Shown one piece after another: positions 48,440 through 57,793 of a stretch of DNA of 64,000 bases. The DNA is from Aquincola tertiaricarbonis. GTDB taxonomy: Bacteria; Pseudomonadota; Gammaproteobacteria; Burkholderiales; Burkholderiaceae_C. Made by a program: the position numbers and the translations under genes. The DNA is taken from the NCBI RefSeq assembly GCF_000969605.1, contig NZ_JZUE01000022.1, positions 41,990 to 105,989 of the forward strand, given 5' to 3'. A model generated the notes under the pieces. The model made no database searches. It was not told the DNA's origin and worked only from the letters and a program-made list of their open reading frames with translations. Positions within the stretch are counted from its first letter, which is position 1, and each line of letters opens with the position of its first letter.

Positions 48440-49606
48440 ATGCGCTGCCTGCCACGCGCCCTGCTGCGGCTGTGGATCGGGGCCCTGGCCCTGGCGACGG
48501 CCTGCAGCCTGCGGGCGGGCGAGCCTGCGGCCGCTGCCGAGCCGGCCTGGGTGCCGCGGCTGCAGGCCGAGCTGGCGCAGGTGGCACAGCGGCATTCGGC
48601 GCGCATCGGCGTGTACGTGCGCGACCTGGACAGCGGCGCCTCCGCCTCCTTCCAGGCCGACCGGCCGTGGTACCTGGCCTCCACCGTGAAGGTGCCGGTG
48701 GCCATCGCGGTGCTGCGTGGCGTGGAGCGCGGCGACTTCGGCCTCGACACGCCGCTGACGCTGCGCGCCGCCGACCTGGTGGACGGCGCCGGACCCACGC
48801 GCCTGAAGCCGCTGGGCGCGCCGCTGACGGTGCGCTACCTGCTGGAGCAGATGATCGTCTGGAGCGACAACACCGCCAGCGACATGCTGATCGGGCTGGT
48901 GGGCATCCAGGCGGTGAATGCCCTGGTGCAGGAACTGGTGCCCGGCGGCTTCGAGCGCATCACCAGCCTGGCCGACGTGCGGCGCCAGGCCTATGGCCAG
49001 CTCACGCCGGCGGCGCAGCACCTGTCGGGTTCGGACTTCCTCGCCTTGAAGCAGCAGCGCAGCGAGGCCGAACGCCGGCTGCTGCTGGCCCGCCTGGTGG
49101 GCGTGCCCGCCAGCGAGCTGAAGCTGCCCACGCTGGCCGCCGCCTACGAGGCCTACTACGCCACCGGCCTGAACACCGGCCGGCTGGATGCCTATGGCGA
49201 GCTGCTCGCCCGGCTGGTGGAGGGCCAGGCGCTGGGCCCCAAGGGCACCGCCTGGCTGCTGCGCCTGATGGAGCGGGTGAAGACCGGCCCCAACCGCATC
49301 AAGGCCGGCCTGCCCACGCGGGCCCGCTTCGCTCACAAGACCGGCACCCAGCGCGGCCGCACCTGCGATGCCGGCGTGATCAGCGTGCCGCGGCTGGGCA
49401 AGGACAGCCGCGTGCTGGTGGCTGCCTGCACCAGCGGCGAGCTGTCCGTCGCCCGCTCCGACCGTGCGCTGCGCGAGGTGGGCGCGGCCATCTGCCATTC
49501 CGGACTACTGACCGATGGAAAGCCCCATGACCCCCTGTGCAATGCGGTGCCCCGCCTTTCGTCCGACGCTGCTTCTGGCGGCCCTGACGCTCCTGACGAG
49601 CCTTGA
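48440..49606 (+). CDS. Serine hydrolase of class A beta-lactamase fold (copy 1)
   Basis: A 388-residue exported protein with an N-terminal signal (LWIGALALATACSLRAG; possibly a lipoprotein). Motifs are STVK (81-84), SDN (142-144) and KTG (300-302). Spacing from SDN to KTG is 158 residues, about 55 more than in true class A enzymes, and the omega-loop ExxLN motif is not apparent. It may be a transpeptidase/carboxypeptidase-like hydrolase rather than a resistance enzyme. It overlaps the next, homologous gene by 92 bases, so its C-terminal tail after KTG-related strands is extra sequence. Confidence 0.85.
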   Translation: MRCLPRALLRLWIGALALATACSLRAGEPAAAAEPAWVPRLQAELAQVAQRHSARIGVYVRDLDSGASASFQADRPWYLASTVKVPVAIAVLRGVERGDFGLDTPLTLRAADLVDGAGPTRLKPLGAPLTVRYLLEQMIVWSDNTASDMLIGLVGIQAVNALVQELVPGGFERITSLADVRRQAYGQLTPAAQHLSGSDFLALKQQRSEAERRLLLARLVGVPASELKLPTLAAAYEAYYATGLNTGRLDAYGELLARLVEGQALGPKGTAWLLRLMERVKTGPNRIKAGLPTRARFAHKTGTQRGRTCDAGVISVPRLGKDSRVLVAACTSGELSVARSDRALREVGAAICHSGLLTDGKPHDPLCNAVPRLSSDAASGGPDAPDEP

Positions 49607-50606
49607 GGCCGCCCGGGCCGCCCCGCCCGCCGGCTGGACCGATGCGCTGCGCGCCCAGGTGCAGCGCATCGACGAGGCCACGCCCGGGCAGCTGGGGATC
49701 TACGTCAAGCGGCTGGACAACGGCGAGACCCTGTCCTACCAGGCCGACCGGCCGTGGTACCTGGCCTCCACCGCCAAGCTGCCGATCGCGCTGGCCGTGC
49801 TGCAGGAGCTGGAGGCCCGCCGCGGCAGCCTGCAGCAGAAGCTGGTGCTGCAGGAGACCGACAAGGTGGACGGCTCCGGCGCGGTGGTGTGGCAGAAGGC
49901 GGGCAGCGCCTTCACCGTGGAATCGCTGCTCAAGCGCATGCTGGAGCAGAGCGACAACACCGCGGCCAACATGCTGGTGCGCAGCATCGGCGAGGACACC
50001 TGGAACCGCCGGGCCCAGGCCATGATGGGCCGCGGCGCCGGCACGCTGACCAGCTTCACCCAGGTGCGGCGGGACGTGTATGCCGAGCTGCATCCCAAGG
50101 CGCGCGAGCTGCCCAACATCGACCTGGTGAAGATCGCCGGCGCGCCCATGGGCCCGCAGCGGGTGACGGCGCTGCGCCGCACGCTGGGCGTGCAGGCCTC
50201 CGAGCTGCAGGTGCCCACCCTTGAGGAGGCCTATGAGCGCTACTACCGCCGCGGCCTGAACTCAGCCACGCTGGAAGCGTACGGCGGCATGCTGGAAAAG
50301 TTCGTCAAGGGCGAGCTGGTGTCGCCGCAGCACCAGCAGGTGCTGTTCATCGACATGAAGTTCGACCGCTACGACAACTACCGGCTGGAAGCCGGGTTGC
50401 CGCGCACGGTGAAGTTCATCCACAAGACCGGCACGCAGTTCCAGCGCGCCTGCCACATGGGCGTCATCCATCCGCAGGACGGCGGCCGCAATGCCATCGT
50501 GGTGGCCACCTGCGCCGAGGGCCTGGACGAGAACAAGCTGGCCGGCCAGATGTTCGAGCAGATCGGCCGCGCCATCACGCAGACGATGCTGGCGTCCGGG
50601 AGCTGA
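49515..50606 (+). CDS. Serine hydrolase of class A beta-lactamase fold (copy 2)
   Basis: A 363-residue paralogue of the preceding gene; both share QADRPWYLAST, the PTL-EAY-YY-GLN block and identical SDN-to-KTG spacing. Motifs are STAK (85-88), SDN (146-148) and KTG (304-306). A signal peptide (FRPTLLLAALTLLTSLEAARA) indicates export. The start lies inside copy 1; ATGs at 49515 and 49527 are both possible. Tandem duplication followed by divergence is the simplest origin. Confidence 0.85.
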   Translation: MESPMTPCAMRCPAFRPTLLLAALTLLTSLEAARAAPPAGWTDALRAQVQRIDEATPGQLGIYVKRLDNGETLSYQADRPWYLASTAKLPIALAVLQELEARRGSLQQKLVLQETDKVDGSGAVVWQKAGSAFTVESLLKRMLEQSDNTAANMLVRSIGEDTWNRRAQAMMGRGAGTLTSFTQVRRDVYAELHPKARELPNIDLVKIAGAPMGPQRVTALRRTLGVQASELQVPTLEEAYERYYRRGLNSATLEAYGGMLEKFVKGELVSPQHQQVLFIDMKFDRYDNYRLEAGLPRTVKFIHKTGTQFQRACHMGVIHPQDGGRNAIVVATCAEGLDENKLAGQMFEQIGRAITQTMLASGS

Positions 50607-50696
50607 CCCCGCGCGGGTTGTACCGTGTGCGCCCGGAGTGGAGGCTCGTGTTCACGGCGCCGGACCTGCGACGCATGGGGGCACCCGGCGCCGGCT

Positions 50697-50714
50697 GGGC
50701 GGCTCCTGCCGCCC
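50697..50714. terminator. Hairpin between convergent genes
   Basis: GGGCGGC-tcct-GCCGCCC stem-loop in the 114-base gap between the copy 2 hydrolase and the ZIP gene. No U-run follows on either strand, so termination is plausible but unproven. Confidence 0.4.
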
Positions 50715-50720
50715 GGAGTG

Positions 50721-51653
50721 CTAGCCGAGTGCGGTGTCCAGCAGCATCATCAGCACGAAGCCCAGCATCAGCCCCGTCGTCGCCGCCCGCTCGTGGCCCT
50801 GGCGGTGCGACTCGGGGATGATCTCGTGGCTGATGACGAACAGCATGGCGCCCGCGGCCGCCGCCAGCCCCCAGGGCAGCAGGCCCGAGGCCAGGCTGAC
50901 CAGCGCGGCGCCGAACACCGCGCCCACCGGCTCCACCAGGCCCGAGGCGATGCCCAGTCCTACTGCCACCAGCTTGCTGTAGCCCACGCCGCGCAGCGCC
51001 AGCGCCACCACCATGCCCTCGGGCACGTCCTGGATCGCGATGCCGGTGGCCAGCGCCTGCGCGCCGATGCGGTCGGAACCGCCGAAGCCCACGCCGATGG
51101 CCAGGCCCTCCGGCAGGTTGTGCAGCGCGATCGCCATCACGAACAGCCAGGCCCGGCGCGCGGTCTGCCGCTTCGGCCCTTCCACGCCCTTGACGAAGTG
51201 CTCGTGCGGCACCAGCCGGTCCACCAGCATCAAGGCGGCCGCGCCCAGCAGCACGCCGCTGCCGACGATGCCGCCCGCGCCCCAGGGCCCTGCGCCCTGC
51301 GCCTCGGCCGCACCGAGGGCCGGAATGATGAGCGAGAAGGAACAGGCAGCCAGCATCACGCCGGCACCGAAGCCCAGCATCGAATCGCTGGCCCGCTGCG
51401 AGAACTGCTGGGACAGCAGCACCGGCAGCGTGCCCAGCGCCGTGGCCAGCGCGGCGATGGAGCCGCCCAGCAGGGCCGCCTTCACCCGTTCGTCGGCGAA
51501 CACCGGCGTGTGCATGAGCGCATCCAGCGCCGCCGCCATGCCGCCGATCACCACCGCCCAGCCGATGAGCCGACGGGCGCGGGCCAGACGGTTGTCCACA
51601 CGGGCCACGCCGGCGGCAGGATCGGGCGTGGGCGACAGGGGCGGGCTGGACAT
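50721..51653 (-). CDS. ZIP-family metal transporter
   Basis: A 310-residue inner-membrane transporter for divalent metals (usually zinc or iron). The two metal-site motifs of ZIP proteins are present: HNLPEGLAIGVGF and IQDVPEGMVVALAL. Later VISHEIIPESH supplies another His/Glu pair. About eight helices; a His-containing loop (HEHFVKG) lies between helices 3 and 4. Start placed at MSSPPLS (51653). Confidence 0.92.
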   Translation of the reverse strand: MSSPPLSPTPDPAAGVARVDNRLARARRLIGWAVVIGGMAAALDALMHTPVFADERVKAALLGGSIAALATALGTLPVLLSQQFSQRASDSMLGFGAGVMLAACSFSLIIPALGAAEAQGAGPWGAGGIVGSGVLLGAAALMLVDRLVPHEHFVKGVEGPKRQTARRAWLFVMAIALHNLPEGLAIGVGFGGSDRIGAQALATGIAIQDVPEGMVVALALRGVGYSKLVAVGLGIASGLVEPVGAVFGAALVSLASGLLPWGLAAAAGAMLFVISHEIIPESHRQGHERAATTGLMLGFVLMMLLDTALG

Positions 51654-51822
51654 GCGTGGTGTTCCTGGAGCTTCAGGGCCCGCTGGACGCAGGCCGACCA
51701 CGCCTACCGGCAAACGGGATACCTGCCGCACCGCCGGCCGGCCGCGGAGGCGTCAGACGCGCGAAGTACCATGACATGCCGGGCGGGGCGCGCCGCGTCC
51801 CTCGCCGATCCGATTGCAGTCC

Positions 51823-54327
51823 ATGACGTCCGAGCCCCATCCAGGCCACCCGCCCGCGCCGCACCACCGCCTCCGGCGCTGGTGGCAGGCGGCGGCCTGG
51901 GCGGTGCTGGCCGTGCTGGCCCGCGCCGCGCTGCAGCCGCTGCTGGACGACGCACTGCCCTTCCTCTTCGCGCTGCCGGCCTGCGCCATCGTGGCCGTGC
52001 GGCTGGGCGCCGGCCCCGGCGCGCTGGTGGCGCTGCTGTGCGCCGTGGCGGTCGCCCTGCCGGGCGTGCCGCCGTCGATCCGGACCGGGCAGGCGCCCGT
52101 CCAGCTCGGGGCCTTCATCGTCAGCGCGCTGCTCACGGCGCTGCTGTGCGGCCGCATCCGCAGCGCGCAGCAGGACGCCCAGCCGCAGATGGCGGCGCGG
52201 CTGGCCGAGCACGGCGACACGCCGCTGACCCGCTGGCTGCAGACGGTGCTCTGGGGCGCCGCGGTGATCCCGCTCAGCGCCTTCCTGGCCGCCAGCTGGT
52301 GGGGCTACGAACGCGCCTTCAACGATGCCGAGGACACGGTGGTGCGCGTCAGCAGCGTGCTGGCCCGGCATGCGCAGCAGGTGATGGACACCTCCCGCGA
52401 CCTGGCGCTGCGGGTGGACAGCATCGCCGGCCACGACGACGCCGCCCTGCGCGACAACGAGGCCACGGTGCACCGCCGGCTGGTCGACCTGATCGAAGGC
52501 CAGCGCGCAGTGCAGGCCCTGGGTGTCTGGAATGCCGCCGGCGAGCCGGTGGTCAGCAGCGCGCGCTATCCGGTGCCGGCCGGCACCTCGGTGGCCGACC
52601 GGCCCTGGTTCACCGCGATGGCCCAGGGCGGCGAGCCGGTGGTCGTCACCAGCGTGGTCACCGGCCGGCTGCAGAACAAGCCCATCTTCAGCCTGCTGCT
52701 GCGCCGCGGCGCGCCGGACGGCCGCTTCGCCGGAGTGATCTCGGTGTCGCTTTCGCCGGAGTACTTCGAGGAGTTCTACAGCTCGCTGGCCGCGCAGGAA
52801 CCGGGGCTCAACACCTTCCTGCTCTTCCTGCAGAGCGGCGATCTGCTCACCCGCTGGCCGCGGCCGGCGGCGCCGGTGACGCGGCTGCCGGCCAGCAGCC
52901 CGGTGCTGGCCACCGTGAGCGCGGGCGCAGCCAGCGGCGTGATGTTCGGCGTCTCGGGCATCGACGGCGTGCGCCGCCTGGCCAGCCTGCAGCGGCTGCA
53001 GGGCCTGCCGCTGTATGTCTCCACCTCGCTCAGCGAGCACGCCATCCTGCAGAGCTGGAAGCGCTTCGTCGGCCTGCTGGCCGCGGTGCTGGGGCCGGTG
53101 ACGCTGGGGCTGGTGTACGTCTCCTTCGTGGCGCTGAAGAAGACCCGCAACGAACATGCGGTGGCGGTGGAGCTGCGCGAGGAGATCCGCCTGCGCGCCC
53201 AGGCGGAGCAGGCGGCCATGCAGTCGCAGAAGCTGGAGGCGCTGGCCCACCTCACCGGCGGCGTGGCGCATGACTTCAACAACCTGCTGGCCATCGTCAA
53301 CGGCAACGTGCACCTGCTGCGCCGGCTGCACCCGCAGCTGGCGCAGGGCAAGCAGCTGGAGGCCATCGCACGCGCGACCGCCTCCGGCGTGCGGCTGACC
53401 CGGCAGCTGCTGTCGTTCTCGCGCCGGCAGGCCATCAACCCCGAGCCGGTGCAGTTGCAGGAATGGCTGCCCGCGGTGTCCGGCCTGCTCAAGACCACGC
53501 TGGGCAGCAACGTGTCGCTGTCGCTGGACGTGGCGGCCGACACCCCGCCGGTGCTGGCCGACACCGCCGAGCTGGAGCTGGCGCTGATCAACCTGGCCGT
53601 GAACGCACGCGATGCCATGCCCCAGGGCGGCCGCCTGCACATCGAGGTGCGGCCTTCACAGGGCGAGGCGCCCGGGCCCGGCAGCGTGTGCATCGCGGTC
53701 AGCGACACCGGCACCGGCATGAGCCCGGAGGTGGCGCAGAAGGCTTTCGAGCCCTTCTTCACCACCAAGCCGCAGGACAAGGGCACCGGCCTGGGCCTGA
53801 GCCAGGTGCACGGCTTTGCGCTGCAGGCCGGCGGCAGCGCCGCCCTCCGCAGCCAGCCGGGCACGGGCACCACGGTGACGATGACGCTGCCCGCCACGCC
53901 GCGGCCGGTGCCGGTGGCCGCGCCTGTGGACACCGCGGCCACGCCGCACCTGCATGGCCGCGCGCTGCTGGTGGAGGACAACGAGGACGTGGCCGCCACC
54001 TACACCGCGGTGCTCGCCTCCACCGGCCTGCAGGTGGACCGCGCGGCCAATGCCGACGATGCACTGCAGGCGGTGCTGCGCGGCGCGCCGGACTATGCAG
54101 TGGTGGTGTCCGACGTCGCCATGCCCGGCACGCTGGACGGCATCCAGCTGGCGCTGCGGCTGCGCACGCTGCGCCCGGCGCTGCGGGTGATCCTGGTCAC
54201 CGGCTATGCCTCGCGCCTGCAGGCCGCCAAGGAGGCCGGGTTGAAGGTGCTGAGCAAGCCGGTGGAGCCGGCCACGCTGTTCGCGGAAGTGGAGCAGGCG
54301 CTGGCGCTGCAGACCTCACCGGGCTGA
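51823..54327 (+). CDS. Membrane hybrid histidine kinase with Cache-like sensor
   Basis: An 834-residue sensor kinase. About four N-terminal helices are followed by another helix (IPLSAFLAASWWGYERAF), an extracytoplasmic Cache-like domain (containing DRPWFTAMAQGG) and a helix near residue 435. HisKA has GGVAHDFNNLLAIV, HATPase has NLAVNARDAMPQGG and KGTGLGLSQV, and the C-terminal receiver has VVVSDVAMPGTLDG. The ATG at 51823 was preferred to an in-frame TTG three codons earlier. Its 3' end overlaps the convergent LuxR gene by 12 bases. Confidence 0.92.
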   Translation: MTSEPHPGHPPAPHHRLRRWWQAAAWAVLAVLARAALQPLLDDALPFLFALPACAIVAVRLGAGPGALVALLCAVAVALPGVPPSIRTGQAPVQLGAFIVSALLTALLCGRIRSAQQDAQPQMAARLAEHGDTPLTRWLQTVLWGAAVIPLSAFLAASWWGYERAFNDAEDTVVRVSSVLARHAQQVMDTSRDLALRVDSIAGHDDAALRDNEATVHRRLVDLIEGQRAVQALGVWNAAGEPVVSSARYPVPAGTSVADRPWFTAMAQGGEPVVVTSVVTGRLQNKPIFSLLLRRGAPDGRFAGVISVSLSPEYFEEFYSSLAAQEPGLNTFLLFLQSGDLLTRWPRPAAPVTRLPASSPVLATVSAGAASGVMFGVSGIDGVRRLASLQRLQGLPLYVSTSLSEHAILQSWKRFVGLLAAVLGPVTLGLVYVSFVALKKTRNEHAVAVELREEIRLRAQAEQAAMQSQKLEALAHLTGGVAHDFNNLLAIVNGNVHLLRRLHPQLAQGKQLEAIARATASGVRLTRQLLSFSRRQAINPEPVQLQEWLPAVSGLLKTTLGSNVSLSLDVAADTPPVLADTAELELALINLAVNARDAMPQGGRLHIEVRPSQGEAPGPGSVCIAVSDTGTGMSPEVAQKAFEPFFTTKPQDKGTGLGLSQVHGFALQAGGSAALRSQPGTGTTVTMTLPATPRPVPVAAPVDTAATPHLHGRALLVEDNEDVAATYTAVLASTGLQVDRAANADDALQAVLRGAPDYAVVVSDVAMPGTLDGIQLALRLRTLRPALRVILVTGYASRLQAAKEAGLKVLSKPVEPATLFAEVEQALALQTSPG

Positions 54328-55506
54328 AGGCCGCGGCGCGCCGCCGCGCAGCCGCGCGACGAATTCCGTCTGCCGTCGCGAGCCCGTCTTGGCCAGCAGG
54401 TGGCCGATGTGCGTGCGCACCGTGCTGAGCTTGACGCCCAGCTGCTGCGCGATCTCCTCGGCCTGCAACCCATCCACCACGCAGCGGGCGGTGCGCACCT
54501 CGGCCGGCGTCAGCGCATAGTGCTGGGCGAAGGCCTCCAGCAGCTCGGCCGGCGTGGCGCGCAGCGTCACCACCGCATGCACCTCGTCGGCCCCATCGCC
54601 CGGCGCCAGGCCGGGCGGGTTGCCATGCACCCGCCGCAGCGTCAGCACCGCCGGCATGCCGTCCTCCTCCAGCAGCATCTGCCGCACGGTGGGCGCGCCG
54701 GCCAGCCCGTCCATCACGCGGGCGACGTGCTGCCAGCCAGCGGCGGCGGTGCGGGCCATCAGCAGGCCGCCCGGGGCCAGGCTCAGCGTCTGGGCGCGCT
54801 GGCACACCCGCTCGGCCTGGCGGTTGGCGCGCACCAGGCGGCCGCGGCGGTCGACGAACAGCATCGGCACGTCCATCTGGTCGAACATGCCTTCCAGCGT
54901 GTTTGCCACCGCCACCTGCGGCGCGATGCGGCGGTGCATGCGCAGCGCGCGGCCCAGGTGCGGCATCAGCGTGCGCATCTGCTCCACCAGCCGCGGCGCG
55001 AACCAGCCCGGCTGCGCCGCGCCGCGGTGGAAGCTGACGATGGTGCAGGCACCGCCCTCGCCTTCGGCCGGCGGAATGACCCCGGTGAGGATGTCCTTCA
55101 CGCCGTAGGGCTGCAGGAACTCGCGCCAGAAGTACGACAGCTGCAAGGCACCGGGGTCCACGATGTCACAGCCGCGGGCCACGTAGCCCGGCACCATCAG
55201 GCCGCGGGCCTGCGCGGCCAGCCGCCAGCTGTCGTGCGCGAAGAAGTGGCTGTGGTACTCGGTGAGTGCGGCGGCCGGCACGTGGCGCGCGGCGATGGTG
55301 TCGGCGCTGTGCTCGTCGGGCGGCAGCAGGTAGATGGCGCCGGTGGCGTCGAAGTGGCCGCAGAAATGGCCGAGGGCGGTGCGGAAGCTGGTGTCGTCGC
55401 CGACCGCGTCGTACAACATCTCGACGCAGTCGTCGAGGCCCGCCGGGGCTTGGGGTGGATGCGCCTGGAAAGCGGGCGCGGATTCGAACTCCAGGACCTG
55501 TGACAA
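54316..55506 (-). CDS. LuxR-family transcriptional regulator
   Basis: A 396-residue regulator with a PAS-like middle (EGMFDQMDVPMLFVDRRGRLVRANRQAERV) and a C-terminal LuxR HTH (LTPAEVRTARCVVDGLQAEEIAQQLGVKLSTVRTHI; recognition part KLSTVRTHIGHLLAKTG). TTG start at 55506 is supported by GGAG 5 bases upstream; a much longer open frame to the right runs through unrelated genes and is rejected. The N-terminal portion (about 1-200) is unassigned. Its regulon is not evident. Confidence 0.85.
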   Translation of the reverse strand: MSQVLEFESAPAFQAHPPQAPAGLDDCVEMLYDAVGDDTSFRTALGHFCGHFDATGAIYLLPPDEHSADTIAARHVPAAALTEYHSHFFAHDSWRLAAQARGLMVPGYVARGCDIVDPGALQLSYFWREFLQPYGVKDILTGVIPPAEGEGGACTIVSFHRGAAQPGWFAPRLVEQMRTLMPHLGRALRMHRRIAPQVAVANTLEGMFDQMDVPMLFVDRRGRLVRANRQAERVCQRAQTLSLAPGGLLMARTAAAGWQHVARVMDGLAGAPTVRQMLLEEDGMPAVLTLRRVHGNPPGLAPGDGADEVHAVVTLRATPAELLEAFAQHYALTPAEVRTARCVVDGLQAEEIAQQLGVKLSTVRTHIGHLLAKTGSRRQTEFVARLRGGAPRPSAR

Positions 55507-55752
55507 AACTTCTCCTCTTGCGCGCCGGGCGGTCGCGCCTACTGCGAGCCGCACTGGAGGCGGCGTTACCGAATGTTGCCCAGCCGCCTGCAGCCAACGC
55601 CTCCTACCGATTGATGAGGAAACGCGGGCGCCTCTTGACGGGTTAGGGGGCGTCGTCTGTCGCCTACAGGCGTCCGCGACGGCGGCTGATACGCGGCCAG
55701 CGCATCGGACAGCACAGTCGCAGGCATCGTCCACCACCGCAGGAGGCACACC

Positions 55753-55950
55753 ATGTCCGACGACAAGACCAAGAGCCACGGCCAGGATCGCACCCGCATC
55801 AACGTGAACGAGGACTACGAACTGCGCGACTGGTCCGCCAAGTTCGGCGTCACGCCCGACCAGCTCCGGCAGGCCGTGGCTGCCGTGGGAACCTCGGCCG
55901 AGGCGGTGCAGCAGCACCTGCAGGGCGCCGGCGGCCGCAAGGGAGCATGA
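55753..55950 (+). CDS. DUF3606 protein
   Basis: A 65-residue protein with the DUF3606 pattern: RTRINVNEDYELRDWSAKFGVTPDQLRQAVAAVG. Common in Burkholderiales and rhizobia, role unknown. GCAGGAG lies before the ATG. Its stop overlaps the next start (ATGA), so it is co-translated with the DksA-like protein. The 246-base gap upstream to the divergent LuxR gene contains no other gene I can see. Confidence 0.88.
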   Translation: MSDDKTKSHGQDRTRINVNEDYELRDWSAKFGVTPDQLRQAVAAVGTSAEAVQQHLQGAGGRKGA

Positions 55951-56357
55951 GCATGGCCGCGCTGGGAAGCCAGGAGATCGAGCGCCTGCGCCAGCGGCTG
56001 CACGAGCGCCAGGCCACCCTGCGCGACGAGGTGCAGGCGCTGGACGACGAATCGCAGGACACGCCCGCCAGCGTGCCGCACAGCCAGGTGGAAGACCTGG
56101 GCGAACAGGGCGAGGAACGTGTGCGCGGCGCAGTGCGTGCCGCCGAGCAGGAGCGCGACACCCGCGAGCTGCAGGACATCGGCACCGCGCTGGACCGCAT
56201 GCGCTCCGGCAGCTATGGCGAATGCCTGGACTGTGGCACCGACATCCCGCTGGCCCGGCTGGAAGCGCAGCCGGCCGCGCTGCGCTGCCTGCCCTGCCAG
56301 GAGAAGTTCGAGCAGACGCACGAGCCGCCCCGGGCGCCGCTGCCGCCGATGCAGTGA
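55947..56357 (+). CDS. DksA/TraR-family zinc-finger protein
   Basis: A 136-residue protein with an N-terminal coiled coil (IERLRQRLHERQATLRDEVQ) and a C4 zinc finger (CLDCG ... CLPCQ). DksA/TraR proteins bind in the RNA polymerase secondary channel; small family members like this are often of unknown target. Short acidic and Pro-rich tail. Confidence 0.9.
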   Translation: MSMAALGSQEIERLRQRLHERQATLRDEVQALDDESQDTPASVPHSQVEDLGEQGEERVRGAVRAAEQERDTRELQDIGTALDRMRSGSYGECLDCGTDIPLARLEAQPAALRCLPCQEKFEQTHEPPRAPLPPMQ

Positions 56358-56400
56358 CGGCCCGGCAGGGCCACGGCACGCGCGTTGCCCACCGCCGCGC

Positions 56401-57513
56401 ATGACCGACCTGATCTCGCCGACACGACCCGCGCCCGACTCCACCCTTTCCCCGCCGCTGCCGCCGGTGCAACCCGCGGCGTTCGAGGCGCCGGCGCCGG
56501 ACGTGCCGGCACCGCCGCTGCCACGGTTCGCGCAGATCGAGCCGATCGGCCGCTGCAACCTGGCCTGCGGCATGTGCACCGTCAACCACCGCGGCGACGA
56601 GGTGGCCACCCTCTCGGTCGAGCGCTACATCGCCCTGCTGGATGCCCTGCCCGGCCTGGAAGCGCTGCATCTGCAGGGCCTGGGCGAGCCGATGCTGCAT
56701 CCACGCTTCTTCGACATGGTGGAGATCGCCGCCCGACGCGGCATCCGGGTGTCGGCCAACAGCAACCTGACGCTGCTCACGCCGGCGCGGGTGCAACGCT
56801 GCATCAGCAGCGGCCTGGCGGCGCTGTCCGTCTCGCTGGACGGCGCCACCGCCGCCACCTTCGAAGGCGTGCGCCACGGCGCCAACTTCGGCAAGGTGGT
56901 GCGCAACCTCGGCCGGCTGACCGACGCGCGTGATGCCGCCGCCAGCCCGCTGGAGGTGCGGGGGGTGATGGTGCTGATGCGCAGCAACCTCGACGAGCTG
57001 CCCGCGCTGGTGGAGCTGCTGCATGCCCACCGCGTGCCCGAGCTGCTGGTGCAGCGCCTGTCCAGCGACCTAGAGCACGAGGACCTGCCGGGCCGCTACA
57101 TCCCCATCCGCAGCTACTGCCGCAGCGCCGAGCTGCGTCCGCAGGACCTGCCGCATGCGGAACAGGTGTTCGAGCAGGCGCGCCAGCGGGCCCGGGCGCT
57201 GGGCCTGCAGCTGAACCTGCCCTCGCTGCGGCCAGCCGCCGCGCCGGCACCCGCCGCGGGCAGCCCGCGCTGCAGCTGGCCGTGGGACGGCCTGTACTTC
57301 ACCGCCGCCGGCGAGATGCTGCCCTGCTGCATGGTGGCCACCGCCGACCGCGCCAGCTTCGGCCGCGTCTTCGGCCCCGAGCCGGCCTCGGCCGAGGTGG
57401 ACATTCCCGGCGCCTGGAACAGCGCCACCGCGCGACAGTTCCGCCGCGGGCTGCGCGACGATGCACCGCCATCCATCTGCCGCTCCTGCGCGCTGTACCA
57501 CGGCACCTTCTGA
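56401..57513 (+). CDS. Radical SAM/SPASM protein
   Basis: A 370-residue radical SAM enzyme. The SAM cluster motif is CNLACGMC (near residue 50), with GLGEPMLHP as the GGE-type motif. The C-terminal SPASM-like region has CSWPWDGLYFTAAGEMLPCC and a final ICRSCALYHGTF with two more cysteines. The N-terminal 40 residues are Pro/Ala-rich. Substrate unknown; SPASM proteins often modify peptides or proteins, and a small unknown gene follows by 19 bases. Confidence 0.9.
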   Translation: MTDLISPTRPAPDSTLSPPLPPVQPAAFEAPAPDVPAPPLPRFAQIEPIGRCNLACGMCTVNHRGDEVATLSVERYIALLDALPGLEALHLQGLGEPMLHPRFFDMVEIAARRGIRVSANSNLTLLTPARVQRCISSGLAALSVSLDGATAATFEGVRHGANFGKVVRNLGRLTDARDAAASPLEVRGVMVLMRSNLDELPALVELLHAHRVPELLVQRLSSDLEHEDLPGRYIPIRSYCRSAELRPQDLPHAEQVFEQARQRARALGLQLNLPSLRPAAAPAPAAGSPRCSWPWDGLYFTAAGEMLPCCMVATADRASFGRVFGPEPASAEVDIPGAWNSATARQFRRGLRDDAPPSICRSCALYHGTF

Positions 57514-57532
57514 CGCCAACCGGAGGCTTCCC

Positions 57533-57793
57533 ATGCCGCACTTCACGGGCCAGCATGCCCATGCGCTGTCCAACCTGCCCTGCGACTACGAGGGCGACTA
57601 CGACACCCTGCCCGACGGCCGGCTGCAATGGCAGGCCAGCGTGGTCGCCGCCGACGGCGGCAGCCGGCAGCTGAGCGGCATCGCCCAGCCCGAGCCGCCG
57701 GCCCTCACCGGGCTGCAGGCGGTGCTGGCATCCCTGCACAGCCAGATCGACGCCCAGAACCCGGCCGACGCCCAGCGCGGCCACGGGCGTTGA
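57533..57793 (+). CDS. Small hypothetical protein after radical SAM gene
   Basis: An 86-residue hydrophilic protein with a single cysteine (LSNLPCDYEGDYDTLPDG). CGGAGG precedes the ATG. Its stop overlaps the TTG start of the phosphodiesterase gene. I do not recognise it. It might be a substrate or partner of the radical SAM enzyme, but it has no leader-core pattern or terminal Cys cluster as in known RiPPs. Confidence 0.65.
   Translation: MPHFTGQHAHALSNLPCDYEGDYDTLPDGRLQWQASVVAADGGSRQLSGIAQPEPPALTGLQAVLASLHSQIDAQNPADAQRGHGR

Noticed and set aside
55507..57030. LuxR regulator extended far to the right as a 904-codon frame
   Set aside because: The extension runs antisense through the DUF3606, DksA-like and radical SAM genes; TTG at 55506 with GGAG upstream is the plausible start.
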